Of a DNA stretch of 64,000 nt, positions 30,265 to 42,900 are shown piece by piece. Origin of the DNA: Symbiodinium natans (Eukaryota > Sar > Dinophyceae > Suessiales > Symbiodiniaceae); the NCBI GenBank assembly GCA_905221605.1, contig CAJNDS010002747.1, positions 1 to 64,000 of the forward strand, read 5' to 3'. Made by a program: the position numbers and the translations under genes. The notes below the pieces were generated by a model, which saw only the letters and a list, made by a program, of their open reading frames with translations, made no database searches and was not told the DNA's origin. Within the stretch, counting starts at the first letter, position 1. The number at the start of each line of letters is the position of its first letter.

Positions 30265-30775
30265 ATTGGGTTGGGCTTTCCCTCCTGGGCGCCCGCCAAC
30301 GGCAGGTAGCCGAGCCTCCAGTTGGAGGTACGATCGTCCGAAGCTTTTAGGATGTGACGGTCCGTGCGAGCCAAGGGTTTCTTCCCGATTCCTTCTTTCT
30401 TGGTTTTGATTCGATGTCTCTTTGAGACGGGTGTCGAGCTGATGTATGTTCCCGCCTGAGGTCGTGTTTTGTCAGGTTGCCGGGGGTGTGGGCAGGCTCA
30501 CCATCCCTTCCCTTCTTGCTCTCAAACTACCTGCCGCAGAGGTTTTGTTTTCCAAAGGGTGGACTGGACCCTTATCCACCACTTCGTGGACAGGCCCCGC
30601 ATCCACTCGAAACCTAGTGGCGGCTCATTCAAAACCTTTTTTCGTTTTCCATGGGGTTGTCAAGCAGGTTTTAGGCAGTGCGAGCGCCAGGGCATGTGCA
30701 TCACTTCATGCCTGTCTGCGAGTGCAAGCAAACATGTCTGCAGTCCCTGCATGAGTTGGCCCTTCCGAGGGCTGT
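30265..30775. other. spacer between the two duplication copies
   Basis: About 510 bp with no recognised gene. It contains the perfect 14-base hairpin CCTCCAGTTGGAGG near 30315. Confidence 0.5.
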
Positions 30776-31159
30776 GTGTGTGTGGAAACAGGTATGTTCA
30801 TCCTGGAAAGGCTTCACAGCCAACTACTTGCAGGGGGGCAGAGGGGGTGTGGGGGGGCTCTGCCCACCGAAGCTCCTCCCCATACCCCAGGAAACGTACC
30901 TGCTTGTCTGCGCCTGGGCCCCGTTGTGGGCAGCTGGCGGGACATTCATTGCATTCATCCTCATCTCACTTCGTGCTACGTCATTCCTTCGTGTCTGGCG
31001 TAGCAGCAGGGGCCGCAACTTTACCCCTGAAGGATCATCTCATCTCGTTTTCGTGTGCCATTCCTGTGGTCTGGCACACATGGTAAAAAACTTTCATCTC
31101 ATCTTCATTACAAACATATCCAGGCAAGGTCACTTCCACACAATCACAATCAGTGTGTG
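30776..31159. repeat. 384-bp direct duplication, copy 2
   Basis: Second copy of 29881-30264. It is preceded by a short GT run and runs straight into a GT/CTGT compound microsatellite (to about 31210). The absence of visible differences implies a very recent duplication or conversion. Confidence 0.95.
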
Positions 31160-31210
31160 TGTGTGTGTGTGTGTCTGTCTGTGTGTGTCTGTGTGTGTCT
31201 GTGTGTCTGT
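31153..31210. repeat. compound GT/CTGT microsatellite
   Basis: GT dinucleotides interrupted by CTGT steps, directly abutting copy 2 of the duplication. Confidence 0.9.
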
Positions 31211-31705
31211 TGGGGTGGGGGGCGGGGGGGTAAATATTGTGGTTACGTTTCTGCCCAGCTCATCCGGCGACAAACCCGGAAGCCAGAAATTGTTCTCCCC
31301 CATCAAGCATTCGACTCCCGAAAGTGCATTAACAACCTCACCACTGAATTTCATCAAGTAAGATGCAAACGGTTGATCTTCGGGCAATGAGGGGGGAGAA
31401 ATTCGGAGAAATGGTACAATTTCTGCTAGAATAAGTGCCGCACTGCAATGCAACAGGCGTGGGATACCACCACATCCAGGGGTCGAGGCCGGGCGGGCAT
31501 GATCCGCCTCCTAACCATAAGAGCATGGGGCGCCCAAAAGTGCCCAGGGGGCGAGCAATTTGTCAGCATGGTGTGAGCATCAGGAGCCTCATGGCGGCGT
31601 GCTGGGGCAAGGGTACCCTGCAAAACTGTGCACAAGCTGGGCCGCTGCTCTAAGGAAAATATGACGAGTGACAGGAGAAAAGAATATACAAACACAACGC
31701 AATCA

Positions 31706-31707
<2 letters not shown>

Positions 31708-31801
<94 letters not shown>
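31708..31801. repeat. (CA)n microsatellite, about 46 units
   Basis: Uninterrupted CA array, the reverse complement of the GT tract 1.9 kb upstream. Confidence 0.97.
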
Positions 31802-31802
<1 letters not shown>

Positions 31803-31994
31803 CAATCATGTTACATTCAGGCCTGCACTTGATTTCGGCTTCGTTGCTGCTGTGCTGGATGGGTGCCTAAATTCTAGTCTGTCTGTTTCAGCTTACCTCC
31901 TTGGATGAGTGCTTCCGGTCTATGTTTTCATTTTCCTTCTTGGTTAGTGTCCGAACTGAGGTACAGTTGTCTGTTTTACTGGTGAGTTGTCATT

Positions 31995-33716
31995 TTGTTT
32001 TCCAAGTTGGCTGAGTACCAAACGTTGATTCTGTATTTCCGAAAGTGTACTTCATGGTGTCTTTTTCTGGTTAACATGTTTTCTTTGTGGGAGTTTCAGC
32101 ATGTCCCTTCTTTTGAGGGCATTGATGTCACAAAGCGCGCGAAAGCATTGAAGCTTGATGGCTTTAAACAGGATGGAGGTGAGGGCTCCGTTCTGGCAGC
32201 AGCTTGCAAATCTTGCAAAGCAGCGTTTGACAAGGAGTGCATGCAGAGCGTTTGCCCATGCTTTTCCTGCACGAAGCCCCGAGCCCACAAGCAGGAGTGT
32301 CTCTGGACTGATCTCATCGAATTTTGGCAGCAATGTGAACGGAGTCCGCAATCTTTTGAGGTAGTTATCGCAATGCCACAGGTGTAGGCAAGTACCAGGT
32401 GTGGGTTGGAGAGATCTTGATTTGATCGGTGAATGCTTTGAAGTGTCAGGTCATGCACTTCGAGCCTGCATTGCATCACTACTGCAATGCTGCGGATTGC
32501 AGCACGCAGGTGCTCTACTGGTGTCTGTTGGTTGCTCTTGCTATTCATGCTCTTCATGCTAGTCATGCTAGTCATGATATTCATGCTATTCATGCTATTC
32601 GTTGTTGGACACCTCAGACCCGGCTCCAGGCTTTGCGATTCCGACCGGGCCAACAGTCTATGGAAGAAGCTCTTCACTGAGTGATCCTTCAGGGTCTGCA
32701 GACGTCTGCAGTTAAGCTGATAAAGAGGATGAAGCTTTTGCTTCCGTGAGTACTTTGATTCACGTGGCTTCGCACACTGCGACACCAGGATCAGTGCTGC
32801 ATGATTATTTGGCCAACTGCCACAGCACTTCTTGTGCATTGCCCCCCCCCTGCTCATTCGGACAATTGTTGCCTGTAACATCAAAAACAATCCATGCAAC
32901 CCGTGAAGTAGGCCAACGTCACTGTGGGCATTGTGGGGACATGTAAAGCCTGGAGATTGGTAGTTGCCTGTGGCAGTCCTCGGTCTTTCAGGCCAATCAG
33001 AGCGTCACAAGCCGAGCAAAATTACTGGAACTTCTGGCAGAGCTTCGCGAGGGTGGAGCTCGCCAGGTGGGGGCAGCTCATTGCAGGTGCTGGAATGTGA
33101 GGAGAGTGAGGGGATTCGCAGGCATATTTGGCACTTGCATCAACGACTTGCGAACCCTTTGTTCTGCAGCCGCGGGCACGTGCACGCCTTATAATTCATA
33201 CAATATGCATCGGAGTATTGAATATCAGCACTTTGCATGGGTGCACTTAGCGAAATGCTGAGAGTTGCCTGCTTACCTTTCGATGCTCGGTACTTGTAAG
33301 GCTTGATTTTGGAGATTCACGAGCTGCACGATTGGAACAGGCACTGACTCTCAGTCTTTATTTGTTGACTTGGTACTTCATGAGCCTGCTGTGTACAGAA
33401 CGATTTGACTTGTCCTGTTTTTTGGCGGGCTGTTTCACAAGGCACCAACGTCGCCTTCTTCACTTGCGTCAGGCAGGTCATGCGGATTGCAGCTGGGATG
33501 TTGATCGCAGATTGTGAGAGGCAGACTGTATCTCCATGGCATTGGCTGACCACGCGGCCACACAAAGGTACTTCGTGTCATTGCGCTGCGTGTAGGGTCG
33601 GTTTTTTCCGCTCCTCGCTTGGGCATGGCAGGCTTCGAGAAGCCATCCTTCCCGAAACCTTGGAACTTGTCGCCCTTCAGGCCAGGATGGGATTCAGACA
33701 CACACAGGCACTGTAG
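31995..33716 (+). other. possible anonymous spliced gene (coding-like segments)
   Basis: Several short + strand segments have protein-like composition, with AG before and GT or GC after, but I do not recognise the family. The best are 32100-32175 (EGIDVTKRAKALKLDGFKQD), about 32453-32510 (VMHFEPALHHYCNAADC), about 32984-33060 (SVTSRAKLLELLAELREG), about 33089-33160 (VLECEESEGIRRHIWHLH), about 33478-33567 (AAGMLIADCERQTVSPWHWL) and about 33631-33680 (LREAILPETLELVALQ). They could be exons of one gene, lying between actin and the PPR gene on the same strand. Joins could not be fixed, and some may be chance open stretches. Confidence 0.3.
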
Positions 33717-33998
33717 TCTATGCTTGCTCTATATATGCCCCTCCCATCCCGCATCAAACAAAGACAGGCTGTTGTGGCTGGTGGAGGCGCGACCAATCGC
33801 GACCATGTCCCGACAAGCCCGGCTTTGCTTTTCCGCTGGAAGGAAAGCTTGCCCGGCCAACAAAGCTTCAGCCGGGTGTGGTGAAGGGCCTAGCAGGGTG
33901 CAATTCGCAGCCATTGCAGTCGAAAGCATACTTCTTTGGCATCATTGAGTTTATCATTATGCAGTTTTATGCATTGAGGAATTTTTACTGAACTAGAA

Positions 33999-34074
33999 GC
34001 GGATTTGGGGGGGGGGGAGGGGGTGGGGGTGTGGGGCGGTGTGGGGGGGGGGGGGTGGGGGGGGGGGGGGGGGT
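33999..34074. repeat. poly-G tract
   Basis: Mostly G with occasional A and T, including runs of more than ten G. It is likely to form quadruplexes and is error-prone in sequencing and assembly. Confidence 0.95.
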
Positions 34075-35540
34075 TGGAGGGTGGTTTTCATTTTGACAGT
34101 GTTGCAAACATGGGAGGATGGACAGGGTGGGAGGAGTGGAAGCACCCTTCAACCACTTTTCCCTGAGGACTTCTAAGGCCCCTAAGCCAAAGTTGCAAAA
34201 GGGCTAAGCTTGCCCCAGCCCACACCGACAAGTCGGCTTCGAATCTCGGTTTTTTCTAAGATTGCCAGCCGTGCCGTGAGGTGAGCATAGCCATTGTGTT
34301 TTTCACGCTTCATTCGCTACAGGACCCCCGAGCTGCGACCGGCCTCATGCCTTTTGGGGGAAACTTGCGTCCAAAACCAAGCAATTTGAACGGCCCAACG
34401 GAAGGCAATGATTTCAACAAAAGGCATCGAGCAGAATCTAGCAGCCTTCAAGACCCTGGCCTGGCCTCGGCGGATGCCGATGGTAGTCGATCGTAGTCTG
34501 CCCCTTTCGATCTCTACGATCAGCTTGTTCCCTGAGTGCGGCCTTGCACGGGATGTTTCATTGGCTTCGGAGTACGCTGTCGTCTCGTGATGGCCAGATG
34601 CGGCCTTGCACCGTGCTGCTTGAAGACAACTTCAGCTTGCCGTGCCTTCGTGTGTCTACTCTTATCTGCTCGTGCTCAACGCAGTCACGTCGAACAGAAG
34701 CTTTGCAGCAGTCTTCATGCAGTTTTGACGGCTGTTGAAGGCTTGGACGCCCGACATGGAGCAGTCCCTTGTGAAGGCGCCTTTTTTTGCATCTGAAAAG
34801 TGTCTGAAGTCTTTGGGCTACGCAAGCACGTCAGCGCCTGCTCTCAGATTCTGGAACGGCGTGCGCAACAGCGCCGCAATTGGTTTCGAAAGCAGAGGGA
34901 ATTCTTGCTTCAGGCGAGGGTTCAGTTTGCTCATGCTCCTCCTGCTGTTGATGCTGGTGGTGCTACTGCGCGTGTCGAAATGACGACTTGGCATGCAAAA
35001 AGCACGAGCTTTACTTCCACGATCTGTCTACTCAGTGTTGTCACTCCTTTTTAAATACAGAAAGGTTCTTGCCCGTCTTTATTGCTGCTATCATTGTTAC
35101 TCTTCAACTTTGCGTTTTTACAGTTTTTCCCCAGACACACCGTTTGGCTGGGGTCCTCTTCTTAGATGTCGCGTCCCCGTCCTCGTCCGTCGGCTCCCCT
35201 TCTTCTTAGCCTTCAACAACGTGTGATCCATTGCGCTTCCTCCTAGTCCTAGTTGTCGTCACTGCGTGCTTGTCCTCTCGTCCTCATCCTCCGCCTCCTC
35301 CTCGTCCTCGGACCTTTCAGTAGCAGAAAACGTTTGCGTCGCAGTTTTTGGTCGGGAACGGACACGCTCATCCCTGCGCTTCCCGCAACTTCGCGCTAAG
35401 TCTCGCGTGCAAATGCATGGGCTGCCTTTTGCATTCAGGGGCGTCTGCTTGGGGTGAGTCGCCCTTTTTGCCCGCGTGGGTCGCCTTAGGGTGGGCACCC
35501 TAGTAGCGGTCGTTATCGTAGCAACCGAACAACATGAGCA
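34075..35540. other. region without a recognisable gene; one coding-like segment
   Basis: A + strand stretch at about 34800-34980 reads as a basic, helical sequence (ERRAQQRRNWFRKQREFLLQ), plausible for an exon but not assigned to a family. Serine/pyrimidine-rich low-complexity DNA follows at 35170-35320. Confidence 0.35.
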
Positions 35541-35645
35541 AGTTGTAGTTGTAGTTGTAGATGTAGTTGTAGTTGTAGTTGCAGTTGCAGTTGTAGTTGT
35601 AGTTGTAGCTGTAGTTGTAGTTGTAGATGTAGGTGTAGTTGTAGG
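35541..35645. repeat. (GTTGTA)n hexanucleotide repeat
   Basis: Imperfect array of GTTGTA with GATGTA and GCAGTT variants, giving an artefactual Val-rich frame. Confidence 0.9.
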
Positions 35646-37506
35646 ATTAGTAGGTTGAGGTAGTAGGTAGATCGGGGGAGGGGGGGCGGGAAACTAGTGC
35701 CAACCCAAAGCCCAAACCCCCGAATCACGCAAAAGCCCCGGAGAAACAAACCCAAGAAGCCACAAGCCACAATCGACAAGCGTCAGAAAATCCTTCTTCA
35801 ACTTCACGCGAAGAAAGCCTCCAAACACCAACATCAGCGAAAAAGACATGTGAATGCCGAGACACATGGATATGGGTGCCATTGCATCTTTCTACTCGCG
35901 TTTCGCGCGTGGAAGTAAGGAAAGCGCGTAGTCAAGCATTGTCCGTTGTCTCCCATGGTCTCCGATCATGAGCACACAGGGTCACCTGGTTTCCGGTGAT
36001 CTCCGATCATGAAACAGGGCCGAATAGGTCTCACGCAGTTCGGTCCGTGGTTTTGCTGTGGTCTCCGATCAGGAGCCCGTGGCTTTTTACGCTCTCCATG
36101 CCCTTGTGAGGGGGTCCCTCGGGTCGGTCTGTGGTTGCATGTGGTTACGCATGGTCTCCGGTGGTCCGAACGTGAGTGCAAACGGTGAAAGGGTGGGTGC
36201 GGTGTGCTGCGGTCCGATCTAAGAGCGTACAGGGGCTCGGTGGGTGTCACATGTGTCACAAGGTTCAGGCATTCCTGCTCTCTCATCCTTCTGGGTGTCA
36301 TGCTGTTCGCAACGTGGTATGGAGCACACACGGGTGAGGCGTTGGAGCTGCGTTGGAGGATAGGGGATACGGGGGGTAGGGAAGCGGTTTCGCATAGGTT
36401 TTTGCAGGCAAGCGGAGGGGGGTAGGGGGGAGGTTTGGGTAGGGGCTAGGTAAGGGTGGCGAAGGTCCGGCAATTTGTTTTCACTTATTTGTTGGGTCTG
36501 ATATGTTTTTCTCATTGGTTTGCCGGTTTGCTGCAAATAGACTGGTTTGTGACCTCCTTGCATGCTTTTGCTTCTATGTTGTTTTGGCGCCGCCGCCACC
36601 GCGGCCGCAGCCGCCACCGCGGCGGCCGCCGCCGCCGCTGCTGCTGCTGCTGCTATTACAACAGAAGGACGTGATGAGGAAGAGAGGAAACGCAAAGGAG
36701 GACCAGGAGGAAAAGATGATGAGGAACACAACCAGGGCTGCGACACTTGCGACACACGACGGTTGCTGCTCTTGCTGCTGCTAACATCCCCCAGTGTTTT
36801 TGCCGTTGCAGCCCGTGGCACCTGTGGGAACGTTGCTTTTCGGCAATGACACATCTGACACAAGTTTAGGCATACTGACATTGAGTGTGTGGAAGGACCT
36901 TCGCTGGGAAGATTGGTCTACCAACTGAACCAGTGGCTGCCTGGATCTGTCTAAACAGCAGGCCTGTCTGGACACCAAATGATCAATAGGGCTACTTTTT
37001 CAAATACTGTAAGCACTTGGAATTGCTGCCTCGCCCTGCTTCAGGTCGGCCACTCACAAAGCGATGCGATGCTGTTGCTGGTGACAATCATTATTTAGTC
37101 TGTTGCTCTTGATCCTGGAGGGATGCTGCCGGCTTGAGTGTGGACAGAGTGAGAACCTCTTGGTTGCCAGTCGCACAATATTGCGTAGTTCTTTACTGTG
37201 CCATGTGGATGATCAATCAATCAAGCTCAGCTCGTTGCTGTTTCTTTTGAAGCTGACGCGCAATCTTGTGGCAGACGTTTTCGTCTCACTCAAGAGTAGG
37301 AGGTGTGCCATGATGTCTTAGACGTCTCCCGTAGTGGCATACGACCAAGAGCACGAGAAAAGGCTGTGTCTACAGTCGCCCATGCAATGGCCGGCATGCA
37401 GTGCAGCTTGCTTCTTCATGCCCCGAGCATGGCCACCAGAATTCGAAGGCTTGGCCCGAACAAGAGACTTCGAAGAATTGGGTACAGTAGCCCCATGTTT
37501 CCCTAG
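35646..37506. other. region without a recognisable gene
   Basis: It contains four loose copies of GGTCTCCGATCATGA-like sequence between 35955 and 36180, and a GCC/GCT triplet tract at 36588-36655. No protein family was recognised. The 60-odd-codon frames just before 37507 do not extend the PPR repeats. Confidence 0.45.
36588..36655. repeat. GCC/GCT triplet repeat
   Basis: Imperfect (GCC)n changing to (GCT)n, giving poly-Ala or poly-Arg frames on either strand. Confidence 0.9.
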
Positions 37507-38382
37507 ATGTGCGGATCTCTCCACGCAGATGCCAGATCATTTCGCTGGCGATCCGTTCTGTATACCTTGAGTGACGCACGTCACATGCGCAGTGGTCAGG
37601 ATGCGATCACTTGCAGCAAGGCAGTAAGCTGCTGTGTCCGGGCCCAGGAGTGGCGACAGGCTCTGCACACCTTGGCCTCCGCCTTCAGCTTTGGGCTTCG
37701 GTATGACGCGGCCGATGCGGTGCTCTTCAACTCTGTCTTACCTGTCTTCGTCAGAAAGGGGGGAGAGTGGGAGGGTGCCTTGGAGATCCAAAGGACAATG
37801 AAGACTTTCGGGATCCGGTACGATGCGGCAACTTGCAATGGCAGCTTAGCAGGGTGCAGGAAATCGAAAGTGTGGGTACGAGCGGCGAATCTTCTTGCTC
37901 TCACCGCGACAGTCAACATACACTCGGACATAGTTCCCTGGAACATTGTCGTCAGCTCGCTCGAAATGGATGCGTGGTCCCGTGGCCTGTGGCTGCTTTC
38001 ACGTGCGCGAGCAGTAGCTGTCCGGCCTGATAGCCACACGTACAACTCGGCAATCTCTGCATGTGAGAAGATGTGGGAGCACGCCTTGACAGTGCACACT
38101 GCAGGGAATTACCACGGATCATGCCCGGACTCAATTACCTTTGGTGCAATCATAAATGCATGCGAAAAGGGCATGTGCTGGGAATATGCCGTTTCATTCC
38201 TAAGGCAGATGGACTGCGCTCGTCTGGCCAACGGCGTGGCTTATTCTGCAGCTGTGTATGCGTGTGACCACTGTGCTCAGTGGGAGCGTGCTCTTGACCT
38301 GCTGGATGAGTTGATGGAGTCTGACATTCAGGACAGTGATCATAGTCGAACTAACACTGTTCACGCTGAGCACATACAGTAA
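37507..38382 (+). CDS. pentatricopeptide repeat (PPR) protein, 291 aa, single exon
   Basis: PPR proteins bind single-stranded RNA and usually act on organellar transcripts. From about residue 33 to 275 the frame is built of about seven tandem repeats of 33-36 residues. Each has a helix-turn-helix pattern such as TYNSAISACEK, TFGAIINACEKG and AYSAAVYACDH, followed by WERALDLLDEL-type second helices. The ISACEKG wording is typical of dinoflagellate PPRs. The first ATG directly follows an in-frame TAG. No clear transit peptide is seen at the N-terminus, and the C-terminus ends shortly after the last repeat, so the gene may be short or 5'-incomplete. It has no intron across 876 nt, unlike actin, RlmJ-like and DNAAF1 in this window, which suggests retroposition or simply the usual intron-poor state of PPR genes. 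Repeat 5 looks slightly shortened. Confidence 0.85.
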   Translation: MCGSLHADARSFRWRSVLYTLSDARHMRSGQDAITCSKAVSCCVRAQEWRQALHTLASAFSFGLRYDAADAVLFNSVLPVFVRKGGEWEGALEIQRTMKTFGIRYDAATCNGSLAGCRKSKVWVRAANLLALTATVNIHSDIVPWNIVVSSLEMDAWSRGLWLLSRARAVAVRPDSHTYNSAISACEKMWEHALTVHTAGNYHGSCPDSITFGAIINACEKGMCWEYAVSFLRQMDCARLANGVAYSAAVYACDHCAQWERALDLLDELMESDIQDSDHSRTNTVHAEHIQ

Positions 38383-39908
38383 GTATTGGATCAGTAGTTT
38401 CTTCAGTCTCCCGGCATTTTTGGATTGGGTGGCGAGTTTGGCTTTCTTTCTTTCGACTGGATTGAGGATAGCTTGCTCCTCGTAAGGTATTGTTGACATC
38501 TTCTGGCCATGTGCTCCGATGCCTTGGGTCATGCTTGTATCCCAACTTTGTACCCCGTGCCGTAACTTTTGTGGTCGATTCTTTTGTTGGGTAGCTGTTA
38601 GAATAGACTGAAGAAGGTAAAATAGCAACGCGGCGGGCCTCACAGTGGCTGCATAATCCAGCAACATCCAGCAACCCAGTCGGTCAAAGCAACAACCCCA
38701 CCGTGTGTAGGTTGGGGGTAGGCTTCTGCAGGGACGGAGCGTCTAAGATCGCAAAGCGGTCCGTGGATGACTCTGTGACGGAGCTTCTTGGCCATGGACC
38801 TTTCAGCAGCTGCAGCAGTAGAATTGCTCTGCTCTCAGTTTCAGTCTTCGGTTGTAGACAGCTGTAGGTTTTATCCTGTTCAGAGGTCACCGCCTGGGCC
38901 GCACCTAGCCTGTGAGGGGGACGTCCAAGGCACTGCGGGAGTTTTGTGAGCCGAATGTCAGCCAGCGAAGTCCTTGCTGACAGGGCTGGATGTTCCCCGT
39001 CCTCCGCCTTTGCGAGATGGAGTGCCATTGACCCTGAGCTACAGCCCCTCGGCCAACAGGGGGAGTAGGACTTGGCTCGCCCGTGGATGTAGCCGATGCC
39101 AACCATCAACATCGCCGTTGATGGCCAAGGTGACTACAGGTGGCCTGGGCGTGTCGCCTGGCTGTAAGATTTTGCTGTGCCATCCTTGTCAAGATTTTGA
39201 AGTGCAGGTAATCACCGAGAGCGCTGCCATTGATGGTCAAGCTGGTCTGCTCATGTGGTGGCGACATGTGGAGAGCCTCGGCTGAGCAAGCAGCTGCACG
39301 GGTATGTGCCGCGCCAAGGCATCTTTTGATGTGTTTCCTTGTCGCTTGTGACTTCGGTCCGAGTTTGCAGCCAAAGCCTCCTTCCCCCCGGAATCTCCAG
39401 GAACCTCCTCCACCTTGGCCAACGAAAAACCGCTGGAACTCCTATAAAGATTTCGGGTTGATAGATCCTCGCCCGGAATTGTTTCAGGCCAGGGTGGTTG
39501 CGATATTCACTTGAACGTATCTTGCAATATTCCTGCCACCACACCTAGTGTAGGCTACGCCGATGGCCCACCAAAGGGTATGGAAACAAGACCGCGCTGG
39601 CCACTTTTGGTGGTGCATCCGCCAGGGCTGCCTTCTCTTGCCCTTTTCATTAGTGTGTTCACGCCGCTCGATGAACGCCTCTTGCAGTTGGGTGTCCTGA
39701 CTAAAGTTGGGTCGATCACGGCCCAGAGTTGGGTATGCTGACGACATCTGACGACAACATGGGTCTCTATACCGAACCACAGCTCCAAGCCCCCTACGAG
39801 AAGGGTTGCAGCTCCACACCCGGGCTCCAGAGGGTTCGCCGACAGGGAGAAGCTTCAAGAGCAGTTTGCAAAGGGGCCTGCGATAAAGGAGCCAAAGGAG
39901 CCGAGGAC

Positions 39909-39963
39909 AAAGGAGCACAAAGAGGAACACAAAGAGGAGCACAAAGAGGAGCACAAAGAGGAG
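39909..39963. repeat. 15-bp tandem repeat (GAGCACAAAGAGGAG)
   Basis: Nearly four copies of a 15-bp unit, a multiple of three, giving a Glu-His-Lys-Glu type charged repeat in one + frame. Confidence 0.85.
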
Positions 39964-42900
39964 GGGCCGAACGCTCTCTGGCGCGGAAGCAAGATGTTGA
40001 TACTCAAGGCTCCAGGGTCAAACCTGCGTCAGCTTCTTGAGGAAGCGGGGCTCTCGAGGGGCCTTACCAGCCTAAGCTGGAACAGCCGGTGAGGGGGATC
40101 CTCCAAGAGACGGAGCAAGTATCTCCCATGATCCGTTGTGCTGGGCCGCCTGCTCCACCGAATGAGGGTCAGAGCCATGAGCTCCTGGGCCCTTTTGTGT
40201 CATCTAGACAAGGCATCGGCTACGTTTGCCAACGTCCAGAAGACGATTCCTAGGCCCGTTGATTTGCCATACCTTCCGAACCGAAGTGAAGATCAACTTT
40301 CGGGACAACAGTTCCGCCCGGTCGCTGGCAAAGGCTCGGACACTGCTGCTCACCTGAAGGAGAACTGGCCTGAGTGTTGCGAGCTTCGTCCTCTGCACGT
40401 GAGCCCATGACACCTCGAAACCTTTTTTTTCTCGAGCAGTTTTCATCGTTGGAGCCTGGCCTTCTCCAGGATCTGCCCTCGCGTCCTGCACGTGCCCTCT
40501 TTCCTCAGCGACATGTTCCCAAGCCCTGTTGCAACATATCCCCGCCGCAGTCTCCGGAGCGATGCTGGCTTGCTTTCGCCCGAGCAAGCTTGAGTGTTTC
40601 CCGAGACTTTCTGTTGCCAAGGCCTTGTCATCGACGACTACTATGCGGTGCCCATCGAACCGGTCCTTCCGCCCTGCTGCTGAATCCCGAGCCCAGGCCT
40701 GCTTTGATGTCGCCTGGCCACTTATGAGCGTGCCGGCCTCTCGGGATCCCCTAGCAAAGAACGGCGAAGGTTGCGTGAGCACAGCTTGATTCCAGTCCTA
40801 GCACCAGGTCTGTGGGTCCAGTCCCGCCGCCAAGAGTCCGCCAAGAGGATCGCCTTTGAATCCCGGTCCCTTTTCAGGGCTTGTCTGTCGCACACCACTG
40901 ATTACCTAATACGTCCTCGGGCTGGTATCCTCTATATATGCCACCGACAGCTCAGAAGAACGGGCCATTGTCTAGACCCGAGCTGGCCCCGCGCTCACTT
41001 CGGCTCTTTGGAGGTCCTCGATCCAAATAATGACATACCAGGCTGCTCTGGGGCTCCATTCCTTGACAACACCCTCTTCCTTCTCCCCACGATCGGTGAG
41101 ACGCCTTTGAAGTTTGGCGGGAAACGGTCCGGCCCATCATGCCTGATTGGCTTCAGATTCCAGTGGAGGCACGTATCCTCAGCCCTCATCGCGCTAGGAT
41201 TCCATGTCTTCGATCTGCGAGACCCTCTTATGATTTTGTGGCAGCCACATGCTGGAGACAGGGCTCCTTGTTCATTTGTGCCCTGCGCAACTTTCTCTTC
41301 GGCCGCTTCTTCGGCCTCGCGTTTTGCTTGCTTTGCCGGCCCTCGCCCTCTTCTTTGTCGCCCGCCTATTTCAATGATCGAACAACCTCCCTTGTTGAAG
41401 ATGGCATGGTTGCCTCCGTGGATCAGCCTCCGCTCAAAACCGGATGTGCTGGAGACCCGCGCCGTCTCTTGCACGTTTGGCTCCCGCGCTCCACGCCCTT
41501 CCGTTTCTCTCCTATGGCTTCCCTGCGCAGGCCCTTGTGAGGAAGTGCAACGGGCTCTCAGCATGTCCGCGTTCGAGGCAGCAACACCAGCGTGACCTGC
41601 GCGCAGGGTTGGCTTTAATTTGTGGGTGTTTCGCAACTTGCTAATGCAACCGCATTGAGATTGACAGACCCATACGCCGTAGATGCCATAGACACCAAGA
41701 AAACGGCGTAAAAGAGGGAGACAAAATTTGAGACACTGAGCTGAGGCCGGGTGATGATGACCAAGATCTCCCGCAAGCATCGGGCCAGTCGTGGCACTGG
41801 GGAGGCTGTTGGAGCCACTTGGCGGCATTCTACGAATCCTACGAATCATTGTGCAAGTTTGTGCAAGGGATCGGCCCACTCCGAAGCAGTGGCAGCAGGC
41901 ATTTAATGAAGGCCTTTCTTGTTGAATGATGAGCTTCAGATGGCAAGCGCATTGCTGAGATTTGTCGGACATTATCGGTGTACGTTACACAACGATGTTT
42001 GGAGATCCTGGCCGGGAATTTCTCCACGGTGACTTGGCCTAGTTACTAGTTAGCCCAGTTCTCGTCTTTGGTTTGGTTTGAAAGCTTGACAGATCATTCC
42101 CTGGGCCTCAAGGTGGAGCTTTGCCAGTTGCACGATTTGCACCGTGGGATCTTCCGGCGGAGCGCATCGCTCTTCTGGTGTTAAACCCGCTGAGCATCAC
42201 TTTTGCGTTGCTCAGCTTCGTTACGTCGCAAAACGTTACGCCTGGCTTGCAGTCTTAGCGAAAGGCTCATTTGTCGGGGGCCGGTGATGTTTTGTTTGGG
42301 TGATGCTTTGAGAGGGCTGGCCTCTGATTTTCGATGGAAGGGATTTGATCAGAATCAGTGCAACAACCAAATGATTTTTTACGGTGAGGAGGTTCCAACA
42401 CTGGCGAAAGCGCTTGACGGGGGGCTTTGAGAAGGAGGGGTTCCCAAGCTGTTCTCAAGCTGTCGAGTCCTAGAGTTTGTAAAAGAGGGCTGGGGTTTGG
42501 AAGCATCACCCCACGAGTTAGCAGCCAGCAAACGTGAGCAGTTCGAGATGAGGCTAAGTTGTCTTCTTGTCTGGCAGCTTATGGAGATTTTCCCTCGTGA
42601 GGGTGGCGGCGGCCCCAGAGCTGCGTTCCGTCAGAAAAGTGTTCCGTTGTCCCAGACGAAGTGAAAGGTGTCTTCAACATGTCTCGTCCAGCCCACGAGC
42701 CGGCCCTTCACAGCTCGATCGCCACTGCCGTGAGCTGCAGCGGCCTCATGTGGCCTTTGAGTATTCATAGATATAGTATTCGATCGGAATCAAGTGTTCT
42801 AGGTCTGAACAGAATCCCAGGTGCCGTTGCAGCCGTGGTCTCACTATGGTGGGTGGGCTTGTTCAGCTACTGTGCGGCTTGGATGCAGCATTGGTATTGA

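Noticed and set aside
33067-33090. A 20-bp intron joining ELREGGARQ to VLECEESEG
   Set aside because: Too short for a spliceosomal intron; the shortest placed in this window is 51 bp. The two segments may belong to one gene but are not joined this way.
40771-41972. Overlapping 274-codon (+) and 325-codon (-) frames
   Set aside because: GC-rich region open on both strands; neither translation resembles a known family, and a retroelement origin could not be shown.
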